A program made the position numbers and the translations under genes. The notes beneath the pieces were generated by a model. It did not search any database. It was not told the origin of the DNA and saw nothing but the letters and a program-made list of their open reading frames with translations. DNA of 64,000 nucleotides from Acetivibrio alkalicellulosi (GTDB taxonomy: Bacteria; Bacillota; Clostridia; Acetivibrionales; Acetivibrionaceae): assembly GCA_008125075.1 (NCBI GenBank), contig VLTH01000002.1, positions 609,105 through 673,104 on the forward strand. Direction: 5' to 3'. Shown in pieces: positions 44,883 through 54,368 of the stretch (its first letter is position 1; each line of letters begins with the position of its first letter).

Positions 44883-45947
44883 ATGATTAAGGATTTAGTT
44901 AGACCAGAAATAAAGAAATTTGTACCATATGAGGCAAATCAAGTGCCTTATAGAATAAAATTAGATGCAAATGAGGGACCCTTTGATTTGCCAGTGAATA
45001 TTAGAGAAAAAGTAGCAGAGTTTTTCTTAAAAGGCACTGATTTAAACCTTTACCCTGACACAGATTCAATTATGCTGAGGAAAGAGCTGGCATCTTACTG
45101 GAATGTTAACTATAAAGAGATAGTAGTGGGGACAGGTTCTGATCAGTTAATACAGGTTATAATAAATGTTTTTGTTGAGAAGGGTGATAAAGTAATTTGC
45201 CCCTGTCCAAGCTTTGGCATGTATAAAATTAATACAATAATAGGTGGAGGAACTCCAGTTGAAATTCTTTTAAAGAGAGAAAATGATTTTGCTTATGATA
45301 TTGATGAATTTATAGATGTTACAAAAAAAGAAAAAGCTAAAGTAGTTTTCTTGTGTACTCCTAACAATCCAACAGGAGGATTGATATCAATTGAGGACAT
45401 TGAAAAAATTGCCACCGAATGCAAAGATACAGTTATAGTTGTAGATGAGGCCTATGCAGAGTTTTCAAAAGAGACAGCAGTTTCTTTAATATATAAATAT
45501 GACAATGTAGTTATATTACGTACATTTTCAAAAGCTTATGGTCTTGCAGGTATCAGATGCGGGTACTCAATAAGTTGTATTGAAATGGCAGAGGAGATAA
45601 GGAAGGTAAAACCACCGTATAACATAAGCTCTCTATCTCAGTATATTGCCAAATTAGTTTTTGAAGAGCGTAAATTGATAGATGATCAAATAGATTATCT
45701 TATTGAACAAAGGGAATATCTAGTCAAAGAGCTTAAAACAATAAACGATGTGCATGTTTTTCCTTCTAAGGCCAATTATATTCTTATAAATATTCCTGAT
45801 GCTCAAAAAGTACATGAGACATTGATGGAAAAGGGGATTTTAGTAAGAAGTTTTGGCAAAGCTCCAGTTTTAGGAGATTGTATTAGAATTAGTGTAGGTA
45901 CTAAAGAACAAAATGATATATTGCTAAAGGAACTGAAAAATATTTAG
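44883..45947 (+). CDS. hisC: Histidinol-phosphate aminotransferase
   Basis: 354 aa PLP class I/II aminotransferase. Motifs: LDANEGPFDLP near the N-terminus, PNNPTGG, VVDEAYAEF and the PLP lysine in RTFSKAYGLAGIRCGY; C-terminal RISVGTKEQND substrate-phosphate site. Ribosome site GGGGAG. It is the last his gene here: hisB follows only after about 16.4 kb of unrelated genes. Confidence 0.96.
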   Translation: MIKDLVRPEIKKFVPYEANQVPYRIKLDANEGPFDLPVNIREKVAEFFLKGTDLNLYPDTDSIMLRKELASYWNVNYKEIVVGTGSDQLIQVIINVFVEKGDKVICPCPSFGMYKINTIIGGGTPVEILLKRENDFAYDIDEFIDVTKKEKAKVVFLCTPNNPTGGLISIEDIEKIATECKDTVIVVDEAYAEFSKETAVSLIYKYDNVVILRTFSKAYGLAGIRCGYSISCIEMAEEIRKVKPPYNISSLSQYIAKLVFEERKLIDDQIDYLIEQREYLVKELKTINDVHVFPSKANYILINIPDAQKVHETLMEKGILVRSFGKAPVLGDCIRISVGTKEQNDILLKELKNI

Positions 45948-46060
45948 GATTTTATGGGTGTTATTTGAATGAGGATATTAAATCAATATATACTTCACAG
46001 TTAGTAATTCACGAATGTTTGTGCATTGCTTAAAATATGGAATAAGATATCACAATGAGA

Positions 46061-46094
46061 AACCCTAGATGCATTGACTATGTCATCTAGGGTT
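46061..46094 (+). terminator. Hairpin after hisC
   Basis: AACCCTAGATG/CATCTAGGGTT, perfect 11-bp stem with 12-nt loop, no U-run. Likely marks the present end of the his transcript. Confidence 0.5.
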
Positions 46095-46145
46095 CAAACA
46101 TTTGCTCGTTAGTAATGTCTTAGATAAATTCTTAAAATTTTAGAA

Positions 46146-46373
46146 CTAATTTTTTTCTAATTTTTCTTCTAATTGTGATAATAAAAGATCTCTGTCCCAG
46201 TAATCAATTGTCTGGTCTAATTCAGTTTTGATATGTTCCTGTGTTTTTGGTTTTATTTCTTCTCTTTCACGCATTAGATGCAATTCATTTTCCATAGTCT
46301 TTCTTAAATCAGAAATTTCTTTTAAAAGGCTGTAGTAAAAACCAATTTTTTTGTTACATTTTGCAATAATCAT
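46146..46373 (-). CDS. Small hypothetical coiled-coil protein
   Basis: 75 aa, charged and mostly helical (KEISDLRKTMENELHLMREREEI...DRDLLLSQLEEKLEKN). No known domain. The ribosome site is weak and the only neighbours are divergent, so it may be a small real gene or the remnant of a longer one. Confidence 0.4.
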   Translation of the reverse strand: MIIAKCNKKIGFYYSLLKEISDLRKTMENELHLMREREEIKPKTQEHIKTELDQTIDYWDRDLLLSQLEEKLEKN

Positions 46374-46431
46374 ATGTATTAATTAATAGATAGGTGTTTT
46401 TGAATTTAGAATTATTGAGGAGGATAGCTAA

Positions 46432-46989
46432 TTGCAAAACGATGACATTTTAATAACTAATATTCTAAATGGTAATATGGATTCATTTTCAACTCTTGTA
46501 TTTAGATATGAAAACAGGATTTATAAATTTTTGATTAAACTAACTTCATGCAGAGAAGATGCTGAAGAAATCATGCAGGATGTTTTTATTAGAGTTTATA
46601 ATTATTTATATAGATATGATAGTAAATGGAGTTTTTCTACATGGATATACAGTATAGCATTTAACTCATTTAAGGATTATTATAAAAAGAAAAGAAAGTT
46701 ATCTTCTAAGAAATATGATTATCAAACTGGTGATTATTTGGAGACATGTAGTTATATGGAGGAAGATTATGAAACTAAAGAACTTTATGCAGAAGTTGTA
46801 AAACTTATTAACAGTCTTAAGTATGACCAGAAAACAGCACTTATTTTAAAACATATTCAAGGTTTTTCGTACAATGAAATAGCAAAGATATTAGGAGTAT
46901 CTTCTGATAATGCACGAATGAAGGTACTAAGAGCCAAAAAAGCAATTAGTGATGGAATTTTAAAATTAAAGAGAGGTACTGAAAAATGA
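46432..46989 (+). CDS. ECF-type RNA polymerase sigma factor
   Basis: 185 aa extracytoplasmic-function sigma factor. TTG start with GAGGAGG 8 nt upstream. Sigma region 2 (about 20-90: YENRIYKFLIKLTSCREDAEEIMQDVFIRVY...WSFSTWIYSIAFNSFKDYYKKK) and region 4 HTH (about 120-175: YDQKTALILKHIQGFSYNEIAKILGVSSDNARMKVLRAKKAI). It overlaps the next gene, a membrane zinc-finger anti-sigma candidate, by 4 nt, so the two form a sigma/anti-sigma switch responding to an envelope signal. Confidence 0.93.
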   Translation: MQNDDILITNILNGNMDSFSTLVFRYENRIYKFLIKLTSCREDAEEIMQDVFIRVYNYLYRYDSKWSFSTWIYSIAFNSFKDYYKKKRKLSSKKYDYQTGDYLETCSYMEEDYETKELYAEVVKLINSLKYDQKTALILKHIQGFSYNEIAKILGVSSDNARMKVLRAKKAISDGILKLKRGTEK

Positions 46990-48113
46990 GGTGCAAATAT
47001 AATTTAGAGGATATTATAAAATATGCTGAAAAGAATCTTTGTAAAGAAGAGTCCGAAGAGATAGAGGAACATTTGAAAAGCTGTGATAAATGCAATACAA
47101 TATATAATTCTATAAACTTAACCAATCATTATGTTAATAGTAATGTTAATTATAAGGAAAGTGTTTTACATTCAATTGAAAAATCCTTGGATAAAAAAAG
47201 ATATATTAATAGAAAAAAGTGGTTATTTTCTATTGATAGGTTTATAGTTAATAACAGAAAAGTAATAAGAAGCACCCTTACAATAGCTTGCATTATCTTT
47301 ATTATGATGCTGTTTTTTAAGAATACTGAGATTGATTTTAAAGAGGTTATATTATCTTTAAAGGAAAACGTAAATTATAATGAGGCAGGAGCAGGGGATG
47401 CAAAAGAACAAGATATACCTAGTGAAAAAGATGAAGAACAAGATCTGCTTGGTGAAGAAATTAAAGAGGATGGCGTTGACGATTATATCCAGTCTCCAGA
47501 TGGAAAAATGTTCGCTAAAGTAGTAAGGAGAGATGTTGGAATTTTTGATTCTATTCTTATTACAGACAAACAAGAAGAATCTTATAAAGTAGTTTTGGAA
47601 AATATAATATATACTGGGATTAATGATTTCTATTGGGTTAATAACAACCTGATTGCTTTATGTGGTCACAAAAATCCATCTGCTAATATATATGTAGTTG
47701 TGGATGCTTACTATAAGGAAATCATTGGTGAGTATTACGGACTTGCTTTTACATGGAATAAAAATAAAGACAAATTATATTATGTAAAGACAAGTCCTCA
47801 TTTTGGGAGTGTATCCATTGGTGATAAAATAGTTGATACCGAAGGCAATGTGTACTATGAAACAGATGAAAGTGAATTACTCACAAGTTCACTTGCCATC
47901 TCAGAAGATGAACTAAACTTTGTTTTTTTTGTAAGGGAATCTAATGCATATGGATATAAGCTTGTTATAGCAAAAATGGGAGACGACAAGAAACTTAAAA
48001 AGATGGCTGAACTTAATACTTCATATGGGGAAATAAAATTTATTGACAACATTTCTTTTACCATTACTGATATTGAGGGAGGCATTAAAAAATACAGTAT
48101 AGAAGATTTGTGA
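46986..48113 (+). CDS. Membrane anti-sigma factor with zinc-finger N-terminus
   Basis: 375 aa. The N-terminal anti-sigma zinc-finger-like segment EEHLKSCDKC (HxxxCxxC) lies at about 28-37. One transmembrane helix (about 96-113), an acidic linker (EKDEEQDLLGEEIKEDG) and an external C-terminal beta-rich domain (about 155-375) resembling TolB-type blades (YIQSPDGKMFAKV; FYWVNNNLIAL; LAFTWNKNKDKLYYV). It likely holds the ECF sigma at the membrane and senses something outside with its C-terminal domain; the ligand cannot be inferred. Confidence 0.83.
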   Translation: MRCKYNLEDIIKYAEKNLCKEESEEIEEHLKSCDKCNTIYNSINLTNHYVNSNVNYKESVLHSIEKSLDKKRYINRKKWLFSIDRFIVNNRKVIRSTLTIACIIFIMMLFFKNTEIDFKEVILSLKENVNYNEAGAGDAKEQDIPSEKDEEQDLLGEEIKEDGVDDYIQSPDGKMFAKVVRRDVGIFDSILITDKQEESYKVVLENIIYTGINDFYWVNNNLIALCGHKNPSANIYVVVDAYYKEIIGEYYGLAFTWNKNKDKLYYVKTSPHFGSVSIGDKIVDTEGNVYYETDESELLTSSLAISEDELNFVFFVRESNAYGYKLVIAKMGDDKKLKKMAELNTSYGEIKFIDNISFTITDIEGGIKKYSIEDL

Positions 48114-48119
48114 AGATTC

Positions 48120-48148
48120 TTGACATGTACCTATTATTTGTTTAAAAT
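48120..48148 (+). promoter_or_regulatory. Promoter of the ileS T-box transcript
   Basis: TTGACA (48120-48125), 17-bp spacer, TAAAAT (48143-48148), directly after the anti-sigma gene. Confidence 0.8.
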
Positions 48149-48175
48149 AAATTATAAATATCAACTGAATACTTT

Positions 48176-48470
48176 AAAGACAATGATTGGAAGAGTAGAT
48201 GGTAGATTCTTATTAGAGAGCAGGCGGTTGGTGGAAAGTCTGCAAAGATATACCCTTGAAAATCACCCATGAGTCACGCCCTGAGTTTTTGCATATTATA
48301 ACTAGGGGTTGTCGGGTTAACCGTTATCTTATTGTTGGCAAACTTATTTGTAATGCAAATTTAGCTATGTATAATACACATATCTGAATTTAATCTACCT
48401 GATTTCATTAGGGTGGTACAACGTAGAAGGTTTATTCCTCTCGTCCCTTATAAGCGCGAGAGGTTTTTTA
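48176..48470 (+). promoter_or_regulatory. T-box riboswitch of ileS
   Basis: tRNA-sensing leader. The T-box core AGGGTGGTACAACG at about 48411-48424 pairs with uncharged tRNA ends. It is followed by the terminator stem CCTCTCG/CGAGAGG and T6 (about 48437-48470). Stem I spans roughly 48210-48300; the likely specifier codon is ATC (48262-48264) in a GAAAATCAC loop, which fits isoleucine. The stem I assignment is by eye. Confidence 0.9.
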
Positions 48471-48520
48471 TTTACAAAAATATTATAAGTATTTAATCTA
48501 ATATATTGGAGGTATTGAAT

Positions 48521-51500
48521 ATGTATAAGAAAGTTTCAACTGATCTTAGATTTGTTGAAAGAGAAAAAGAAGTTTTGAACTTTTGGAATGAAAACAATGT
48601 ATTTACAAAGAGTATTGAAGGCAGGGAAGGTAGTGAGGTTTTTACCTTTTATGATGGGCCTCCTACTGCAAATGGAAAGCCCCACATAGGACATATTCTA
48701 ACTAGGGCTATTAAGGATATTATTCCACGATATAAGACAATGAAAGGATATAAGGTACTGAGAAAAGCAGGATGGGATACACATGGACTGCCTGTGGAGC
48801 TTGAAGTTGAAAAACTGCTTAATATTAACGGTAAGCCTGAGATAGAAAAGTATGGAGTAGAAGAGTTTATTAATAAATGTAAAGAAAGTGTCTGGAAGTA
48901 TAAAGGTGAATGGGAGCAAATAAGTGAGAGAGTTGCATTTTGGGCTGATATGGAAAATCCCTATGTAACATATGACAACAGTTATATTGAATCCATTTGG
49001 TGGGCTTTAAAACAAATAGCTGATAAGGATTTACTATATAAGGGACATAAAATTGTACCCTATTGTCCACGATGTGGAACTTCTCTTTCAAGCCATGAAG
49101 TGGCACAAGGCTATAAGGATGTAAAAGAAGCATCTATTATTGTCAAGTTTTTGGTAAAGGGAGAAAAACAGACATACCTATTGGCATGGACAACTACACC
49201 ATGGACATTGCCATCTAATGTTGCATTATCAGTAAATCCCAATGAAACATATGTAAAAGTCAAGTGTTCTGATGAGACCTATATTTTAGCTGAAGCACTT
49301 GCTGATACTGTTATAAAAGAGGAATATGAAGTATTGGAAAAATGTAAAGGGCAAGACCTCATTGGAATGGAGTATAAACCTTTATTTGATTTTGTGAAGG
49401 TAGATAAGAAAGCATTTTTTGTTGCAGGTGGAGATTTTGTTACTTTGACAGATGGTACAGGTATTGTTCACACAGCTCCTGCATTTGGTGAAGATGACTA
49501 TAAGGTAGGTAAAGCCTATGATTTGCCTTTTGTTCAACTTGTAAATGAACAGGGGATGTTTGTTGAATCAGTAGAGCCATGGAAAGGTATGTTTGTAAAG
49601 GATGCAGATCCTCATATTATTAATTACCTTGATAAAGGAAATATGGTCTATAATAGGCTTGACTATGAGCATTCCTACCCGTTTTGCTGGAGATGTGACA
49701 CACATCTGCTTTACTATGCACTGGATACATGGTTTGTTCGCATGACAGAAGTAAAGGAACAGCTTTTAAAAAACAATAACAGCATTAACTGGCTTCCTGA
49801 TAATATAAGGGAAGGTAGAATGGCTAATTTCCTTGAAAATGTCGTTGACTGGGGACTAAGTCGTTCAAGATACTGGGGAACTCCTCTTCCCATATGGGAA
49901 TGCCAATGTGGGCATCGTCACGTCATTGGAAGTATTGCAGAGCTTAAAGAAATGGGTGAAAATGTTCCTGAGGACATTGAATTGCATAAACCCTATATAG
50001 ACAATGTGTTCTTAGTATGTCCACAGTGTAAGACAGGAAAAATGAAGCGTGTCAGCGAAGTTATTGACTGCTGGTTTGATTCAGGCTCTATGCCTTTTGC
50101 TCAGTGGCACTATCCTTTTGAAAATAAGGAGATATTTGAAGAGAATTTTCCAGCTGATTTTATAAGTGAAGCAATTGATCAGACAAGAGGTTGGTTTTAT
50201 ACTTTACTTGCCATATCTACATTGCTCTTTGATAAGGCACCCTTTAAGAATGTAATTGTTTTGGGGCATGTAAATGACAAAGAAGGTCAAAAGATGAGTA
50301 AGCATAAAGGAAACGTTGTAGATCCCTGGACTCTCTTAGATAAGCAAGGTGCAGATGCAGTTCGCTGGTATTTTTATATCAACAGTGCACCATGGCTACC
50401 AAGCCGCTTTTATGAAGAGGCAGTTAGTGAAACACAGAGAAAATTTATGGGGACATTGTGGAATACCTATGCATTCTATGTGCTTTATGCCAATATTGAC
50501 CAGTTTAATCCTTATGAAAACAAATTGGAATATGATAAACTATCTACAATGGATAAGTGGATTATTTCAAAACTCAATACTTTGATTTCAACTGTTGACA
50601 AAAATCTTGAAAACTACCGTATTACTGAATGTGCAAGGGCAATGCAAGTGTTTGTTGAAGAACTAAGTAACTGGTATGTTAGAAGAAGTAGAGAGCGTTT
50701 CTGGCAGAAAGACATGAATCAGGATAAGATAAATGCATATATGACTCTTCACCATGTGCTGGTGCAGATATCACTAATTGCAGCACCATTTGTTCCGTTT
50801 ATTACAGAGGAAATTTACAATAACCTTGTGGTGGGCATAAACAAAAATGTTCCAGAAAGTGTTCATCTTTGTGAATATCCCGTAGCTGACAAAGAAGCTA
50901 TTGATACAGAATTAGAAAAGAATATGGATAGGGTATTAAAACTTGTGGTTATGGGGCGTGCATGCAGAAATGCTTCTAACATAAAGAACCGTCAGCCTAT
51001 TTCTAAGATGTATGTAAAGGCAAGTTTTGATATGGATGAAACTTACAAAGAGTTAATAAAAGATGAATTAAACTTAAAGGATGTTCTTTTTACTGAGGAT
51101 ACCAGTCAGTTTATCAAGTATAAGTTTAAACCACAGCTAAAAACAGTAGGACCTAAGTATGGGAAACTAGTAGGTAAAATATCAGAGGCTCTTACTAAGG
51201 TAGATGATAAGGAAGTAATGGGACACTTTAACAAAGGTGAAGCAATTCATTTGTCTATTGATGATACTGACGTAGAACTTTTTAAAGAGGATGTTTTAAT
51301 TGAGGCTGGTCAAAAGGAAGGTTTTGTAGCTGAAACAGAAAGGGATATTGCTGTTGTCTTAGACACAAACCTTACTGATGAATTAATTGAAGAGGGATTT
51401 GTACGTGAAATTATAAGTAAAATCCAGACCATGAGGAAAGAAGCTGAATTTGACGTAATGGATAGTATAAACCTATATGTTGAAGGAAATGACAAAATAG

Positions 51501-51640
51501 AAAAATTGATGATAAAAAATCAGTCCTTTATATGTAATGAGGTTATTTCAAAAGGTATCAAGACAGGAGAACTTAACGGATATAAAAAAGAATGGAACAT
51601 TAACGGGGAAAAGGTTTGGTTTGCTGTTGAAAAGGTTTAG
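48521..51640 (+). CDS. ileS: Isoleucyl-tRNA synthetase
   Basis: 1039 aa class I synthetase. Start at 48521 (GGAGGT 7 nt upstream). HIGH signature in PPTANGKPHIGH, KMSKS-type loop as KMSKHKGNVVDPW, CP1 editing domain (LLAWTTTPWTLPSNVAL), and anticodon-binding domain from about 690. WDTHGLPVE and the ~1040-aa length are typical of the eukaryote-like (type 2) IleRS seen in some Gram-positives and linked to mupirocin tolerance; that subtype call is inferred from length and the KMSKHKGN form. Controlled by the T-box just upstream. Confidence 0.96.
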   Translation: MYKKVSTDLRFVEREKEVLNFWNENNVFTKSIEGREGSEVFTFYDGPPTANGKPHIGHILTRAIKDIIPRYKTMKGYKVLRKAGWDTHGLPVELEVEKLLNINGKPEIEKYGVEEFINKCKESVWKYKGEWEQISERVAFWADMENPYVTYDNSYIESIWWALKQIADKDLLYKGHKIVPYCPRCGTSLSSHEVAQGYKDVKEASIIVKFLVKGEKQTYLLAWTTTPWTLPSNVALSVNPNETYVKVKCSDETYILAEALADTVIKEEYEVLEKCKGQDLIGMEYKPLFDFVKVDKKAFFVAGGDFVTLTDGTGIVHTAPAFGEDDYKVGKAYDLPFVQLVNEQGMFVESVEPWKGMFVKDADPHIINYLDKGNMVYNRLDYEHSYPFCWRCDTHLLYYALDTWFVRMTEVKEQLLKNNNSINWLPDNIREGRMANFLENVVDWGLSRSRYWGTPLPIWECQCGHRHVIGSIAELKEMGENVPEDIELHKPYIDNVFLVCPQCKTGKMKRVSEVIDCWFDSGSMPFAQWHYPFENKEIFEENFPADFISEAIDQTRGWFYTLLAISTLLFDKAPFKNVIVLGHVNDKEGQKMSKHKGNVVDPWTLLDKQGADAVRWYFYINSAPWLPSRFYEEAVSETQRKFMGTLWNTYAFYVLYANIDQFNPYENKLEYDKLSTMDKWIISKLNTLISTVDKNLENYRITECARAMQVFVEELSNWYVRRSRERFWQKDMNQDKINAYMTLHHVLVQISLIAAPFVPFITEEIYNNLVVGINKNVPESVHLCEYPVADKEAIDTELEKNMDRVLKLVVMGRACRNASNIKNRQPISKMYVKASFDMDETYKELIKDELNLKDVLFTEDTSQFIKYKFKPQLKTVGPKYGKLVGKISEALTKVDDKEVMGHFNKGEAIHLSIDDTDVELFKEDVLIEAGQKEGFVAETERDIAVVLDTNLTDELIEEGFVREIISKIQTMRKEAEFDVMDSINLYVEGNDKIEKLMIKNQSFICNEVISKGIKTGELNGYKKEWNINGEKVWFAVEKV

Positions 51641-51662
51641 TTTATGAATGTTTTATATAATT

Positions 51663-51710
51663 TTAAAGGAGATGTTTGATACTTTTTAAAGTAGCAAATA
51701 TCTCCTTTAA
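51663..51710. terminator. Long hairpin between ileS and the convergent regulator gene
   Basis: TTAAAGGAGAT/ATCTCCTTTAA outer stem (51663-51673, 51700-51710) with further pairing inside. It separates ileS from the convergent regulator gene; U-run weak on both sides. Confidence 0.55.
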
Positions 51711-51830
51711 GATTACCGTATATCTAACCGAATCTTTTGCACTAAAGTTTCCAATTGCAGATTTATGTATCGGCCTGAAACTTACACTCCCTGATAGTTT
51801 GTATAATAACTCAAATATAAATATCAATTG

Positions 51831-52454
51831 CTATATACCTTCTTTTTTCTTAATCAAGTGCTTTCTTTTAACAGAATCTTTCATGCTTTTTGCCCCTAAT
51901 TTAGAAAGAATACTTCTTATTTGGTTTCTGATGGTATTGGTTGACTTTTGAGTTATATTTTCCATATCCTTTAATTTATATCCGCTTTCGAATAAACTGT
52001 AAATATGTCGTTCTGCATCAGTTAAACTTTTAAGGTATAATTCTTTTCGTAGCTCTATATGTTTTTTTGCTAAAATTTCTGTTGGTGAACATTTATTAAA
52101 AGTCTCTCGTATTGATTGGGCAATATATTTTAAATCCGATTTTAAAATATAATTACTTGCACCTGCAGTAAAGGATTTAACTATAAAATCATCTGAGTTA
52201 TAGGATGTTAACATAATTATTTTAGTTTTATATAAATCGCTAATTTCAGCAGTAATAAAAATACCATTCTTTGAAGAGCCGTTTAGACTTATATCCATTA
52301 GCACAACATCAACATCTAAACTATTAAGAAGATTTAAAGCATCTTCTCCGTTGCTTGCAACACCAACAATAGATATGTCATCTTCTTTATTTAAAATTTC
52401 TACTATTCCTTTTTGCCAATGAATATCATCTTCAATAATTACTACTTTTATCAA
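51831..52454 (-). CDS. NarL/LuxR-type response regulator beside the RiPP cluster
   Basis: 207 aa. Receiver domain (1-120) with E8-D9-D10, phosphoacceptor D54 (VVLMDISLNG) and K in NYILKSDLKY. LuxR-type HTH at about 140-200 (SLTDAERHIYSLFESGYKLKDMENITQKSTNTIRNQIRSILSKLGA). It overlaps the kinase gene by 23 nt, so the pair is one operon. Divergent from the ABC exporter and RiPP genes, which are its most likely targets. Confidence 0.92.
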   Translation of the reverse strand: MIKVVIIEDDIHWQKGIVEILNKEDDISIVGVASNGEDALNLLNSLDVDVVLMDISLNGSSKNGIFITAEISDLYKTKIIMLTSYNSDDFIVKSFTAGASNYILKSDLKYIAQSIRETFNKCSPTEILAKKHIELRKELYLKSLTDAERHIYSLFESGYKLKDMENITQKSTNTIRNQIRSILSKLGAKSMKDSVKRKHLIKKKEGI

Positions 52455-53832
52455 TTAAATCACTCCCATTAAAATATTTAGATAATATTGGAAAACTGAG
52501 AATTACCGTACAGCCTTTTATTCCATTGCTTATTATTTGAATAGAACCTTTATGTTTTTTTATAACATTATAACAGTATGTTAACCCAATACCATAATTT
52601 GCACAACTGTCTTTTGTGGAATAAAAAGGCTTTAAAATGTGATTTAAGTGTTCTTTGGTAATTCCAGATCCATCATCTTCTATTTTGAGAATATAGGTTT
52701 TACAATTTGTAACACAAGAAATATTAATTGTTCCTTCATTTTTAATTGACTCAATAGAATTCTTAAATATATTAATCAATAATTCTTTTATGTGGAATTC
52801 ATCACAATAAATCATTTGTTCTTGAATATTATTAATAATACTTATTTTTTTATTACTTTTATATTTTTCAGTCATTTTAATAGCAGTTTCTACAATTTGG
52901 TAGATATTGTTTTGTTTTATTTCAACTGAAATGTCTTTCAAGTTTGTATCAATCCTTTTTGACATTTCTAACAAATGTCCTGAAGATTGTTTTATAACAT
53001 TTAAATAATCAAAAGGTAATTTATTAGTTAATTTAAAGTTATCACCAATTAAATCAGTATATAAAAACAATTTGTTAACTTCGTTTTTTATTGTGTGGTT
53101 TATAAAAGCAGTGCTTAGTTTTATTGCATTAATTGCAGTATTAATCTCATAGTTATATATTTTAAGTCTATAATATTGAAGCCCATAAAAAATAAAAAGA
53201 TATAAAAATAATATCATGTGCAATACTCCAATAAAAACACCTATATTCCAAAGGTCTATCATTCCAAAAGAATATAATACATGATTAACTAATACTACAT
53301 AAGTAGTTTTTAAGAAAAAATATAATAGTTTAACCCAATATAAATTCTTATGTTCTATTGAAACAACATGTGTATATTTGTAAAATATAAGAATATTAGA
53401 TAGCAAATAATACATTATAGCCATAATTGTTATAATTAAGACTTGTGTTTTGTTTTGTGTATAGCCAGAAATAAATATAGATGCTGTTAGAGGTAATAAA
53501 AAACTTAGTATAAGTATTTTTTTTTCATTTTTCTTAAAAATTGACCAATATAATTGGAAGTAGTAAATTGCAAATGTGAAACAAGCAAACCAAAATATAT
53601 AGTGAAAAAAAGAATATAAAAATTCATTAATTTTATAAAAGTATAAGTGTATATTAAAAAATGCGTTTATATAATTATCATAGGAGATAATGTTCTTAAA
53701 ATATTCTGTTAGAGATGTACAAGCACTACAAAATATAATTAAACATAGACAGTAGTTTTCTTTATTTTTCCCCCCAATAGCTAAAAAAATAAGTACACCC
53801 ATAATATCAATAAAAAAACTTGCTAATAACAA
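52432..53832 (-). CDS. Membrane sensor histidine kinase beside the RiPP cluster
   Basis: 466 aa. The first ~225 residues contain about seven hydrophobic helices, as in peptide- or small-molecule-sensing kinases. Phospho-His H246 in AFINHTIKNEVNKL; HATPase motifs NIFKNSIESI, DDGSGITKEHL and NYGIGLTYCYNVIKKHKG. TTG start at 53832 with a run of nine G (plus-strand C9 at 53837-53845) four bases upstream as the only ribosome-binding sequence. Probably controls the divergent RiPP operon through the response regulator; the signal may be the mature peptide. Confidence 0.88.
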   Translation of the reverse strand: MLLASFFIDIMGVLIFLAIGGKNKENYCLCLIIFCSACTSLTEYFKNIISYDNYINAFFNIHLYFYKINEFLYSFFHYIFWFACFTFAIYYFQLYWSIFKKNEKKILILSFLLPLTASIFISGYTQNKTQVLIITIMAIMYYLLSNILIFYKYTHVVSIEHKNLYWVKLLYFFLKTTYVVLVNHVLYSFGMIDLWNIGVFIGVLHMILFLYLFIFYGLQYYRLKIYNYEINTAINAIKLSTAFINHTIKNEVNKLFLYTDLIGDNFKLTNKLPFDYLNVIKQSSGHLLEMSKRIDTNLKDISVEIKQNNIYQIVETAIKMTEKYKSNKKISIINNIQEQMIYCDEFHIKELLINIFKNSIESIKNEGTINISCVTNCKTYILKIEDDGSGITKEHLNHILKPFYSTKDSCANYGIGLTYCYNVIKKHKGSIQIISNGIKGCTVILSFPILSKYFNGSDLIDKSSNY

Positions 53833-53836
53833 TGAA

Positions 53837-53845
53837 CCCCCCCCC
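53837..53845 (-). repeat. Poly-G (G9) tract in the ribosome site of the sensor kinase
   Basis: Nine consecutive C on the plus strand, read as G9, ends 4 nt before the TTG start. It is the longest G/C homopolymer I noticed in this AT-rich window and lies where the Shine-Dalgarno should be. Confidence 0.9.
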
Positions 53846-54365
53846 TTATTTTTTCATATGTTACGGAAACTTAAATGTCTACAAAATATATTTAGTGATG
53901 ACGAAAATATAACATCCGATACTATTTTTGATTAGAGTTGTTTAATACCAAACGTTCTAGGCTAAAAGTAGAAAGTAATATTGCATTTATATTAGTATGT
54001 CTATTTTATAAGTACTATATTTCTTAGTATACCATAATAACGATTTACATGCTAATATATATTTGCATACAAAAATTTAAATTATACAAGGATAAGTGTT
54101 TCGGGATTAATGCAACTATGAAAAATAATTATACTTTTAAATATATATTATATAGTAATGCTAATTCAATGATATTCCCCAAAAAAAATGTCTACTCAAA
54201 AACAGGAAACTGCAAAAAAATATTATTAAATATTTTAGATAAAAGCAGATATTGAAAATAAAAATATGCTCTATAAAACATAATACAGTTATTAAATATC
54301 ATGGGAAAGCTGTTATTATTAATCTTGATATTTTAAATATTCCAAACTAAAGGAGTGCTAATGAG
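53846..54365. promoter_or_regulatory. Divergent intergenic region of the RiPP cluster
   Basis: 520 bp, very AT-rich, between the kinase and exporter genes. It must hold both promoters, but no clear consensus pair or operator repeat stands out. A 45-codon frame from the ATG at 54118 lacks a ribosome site and Cys residues, so it is not called. AAGGAG at 54349-54354 serves the exporter gene. Confidence 0.5.
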
Positions 54366-54368
54366 TTG

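Noticed and set aside
54049..54255. Short frame in the divergent RiPP promoter region, possible second precursor
   Set aside because: No ribosome site at either ATG, only two Cys, no leader similarity to the precursor at 56272.
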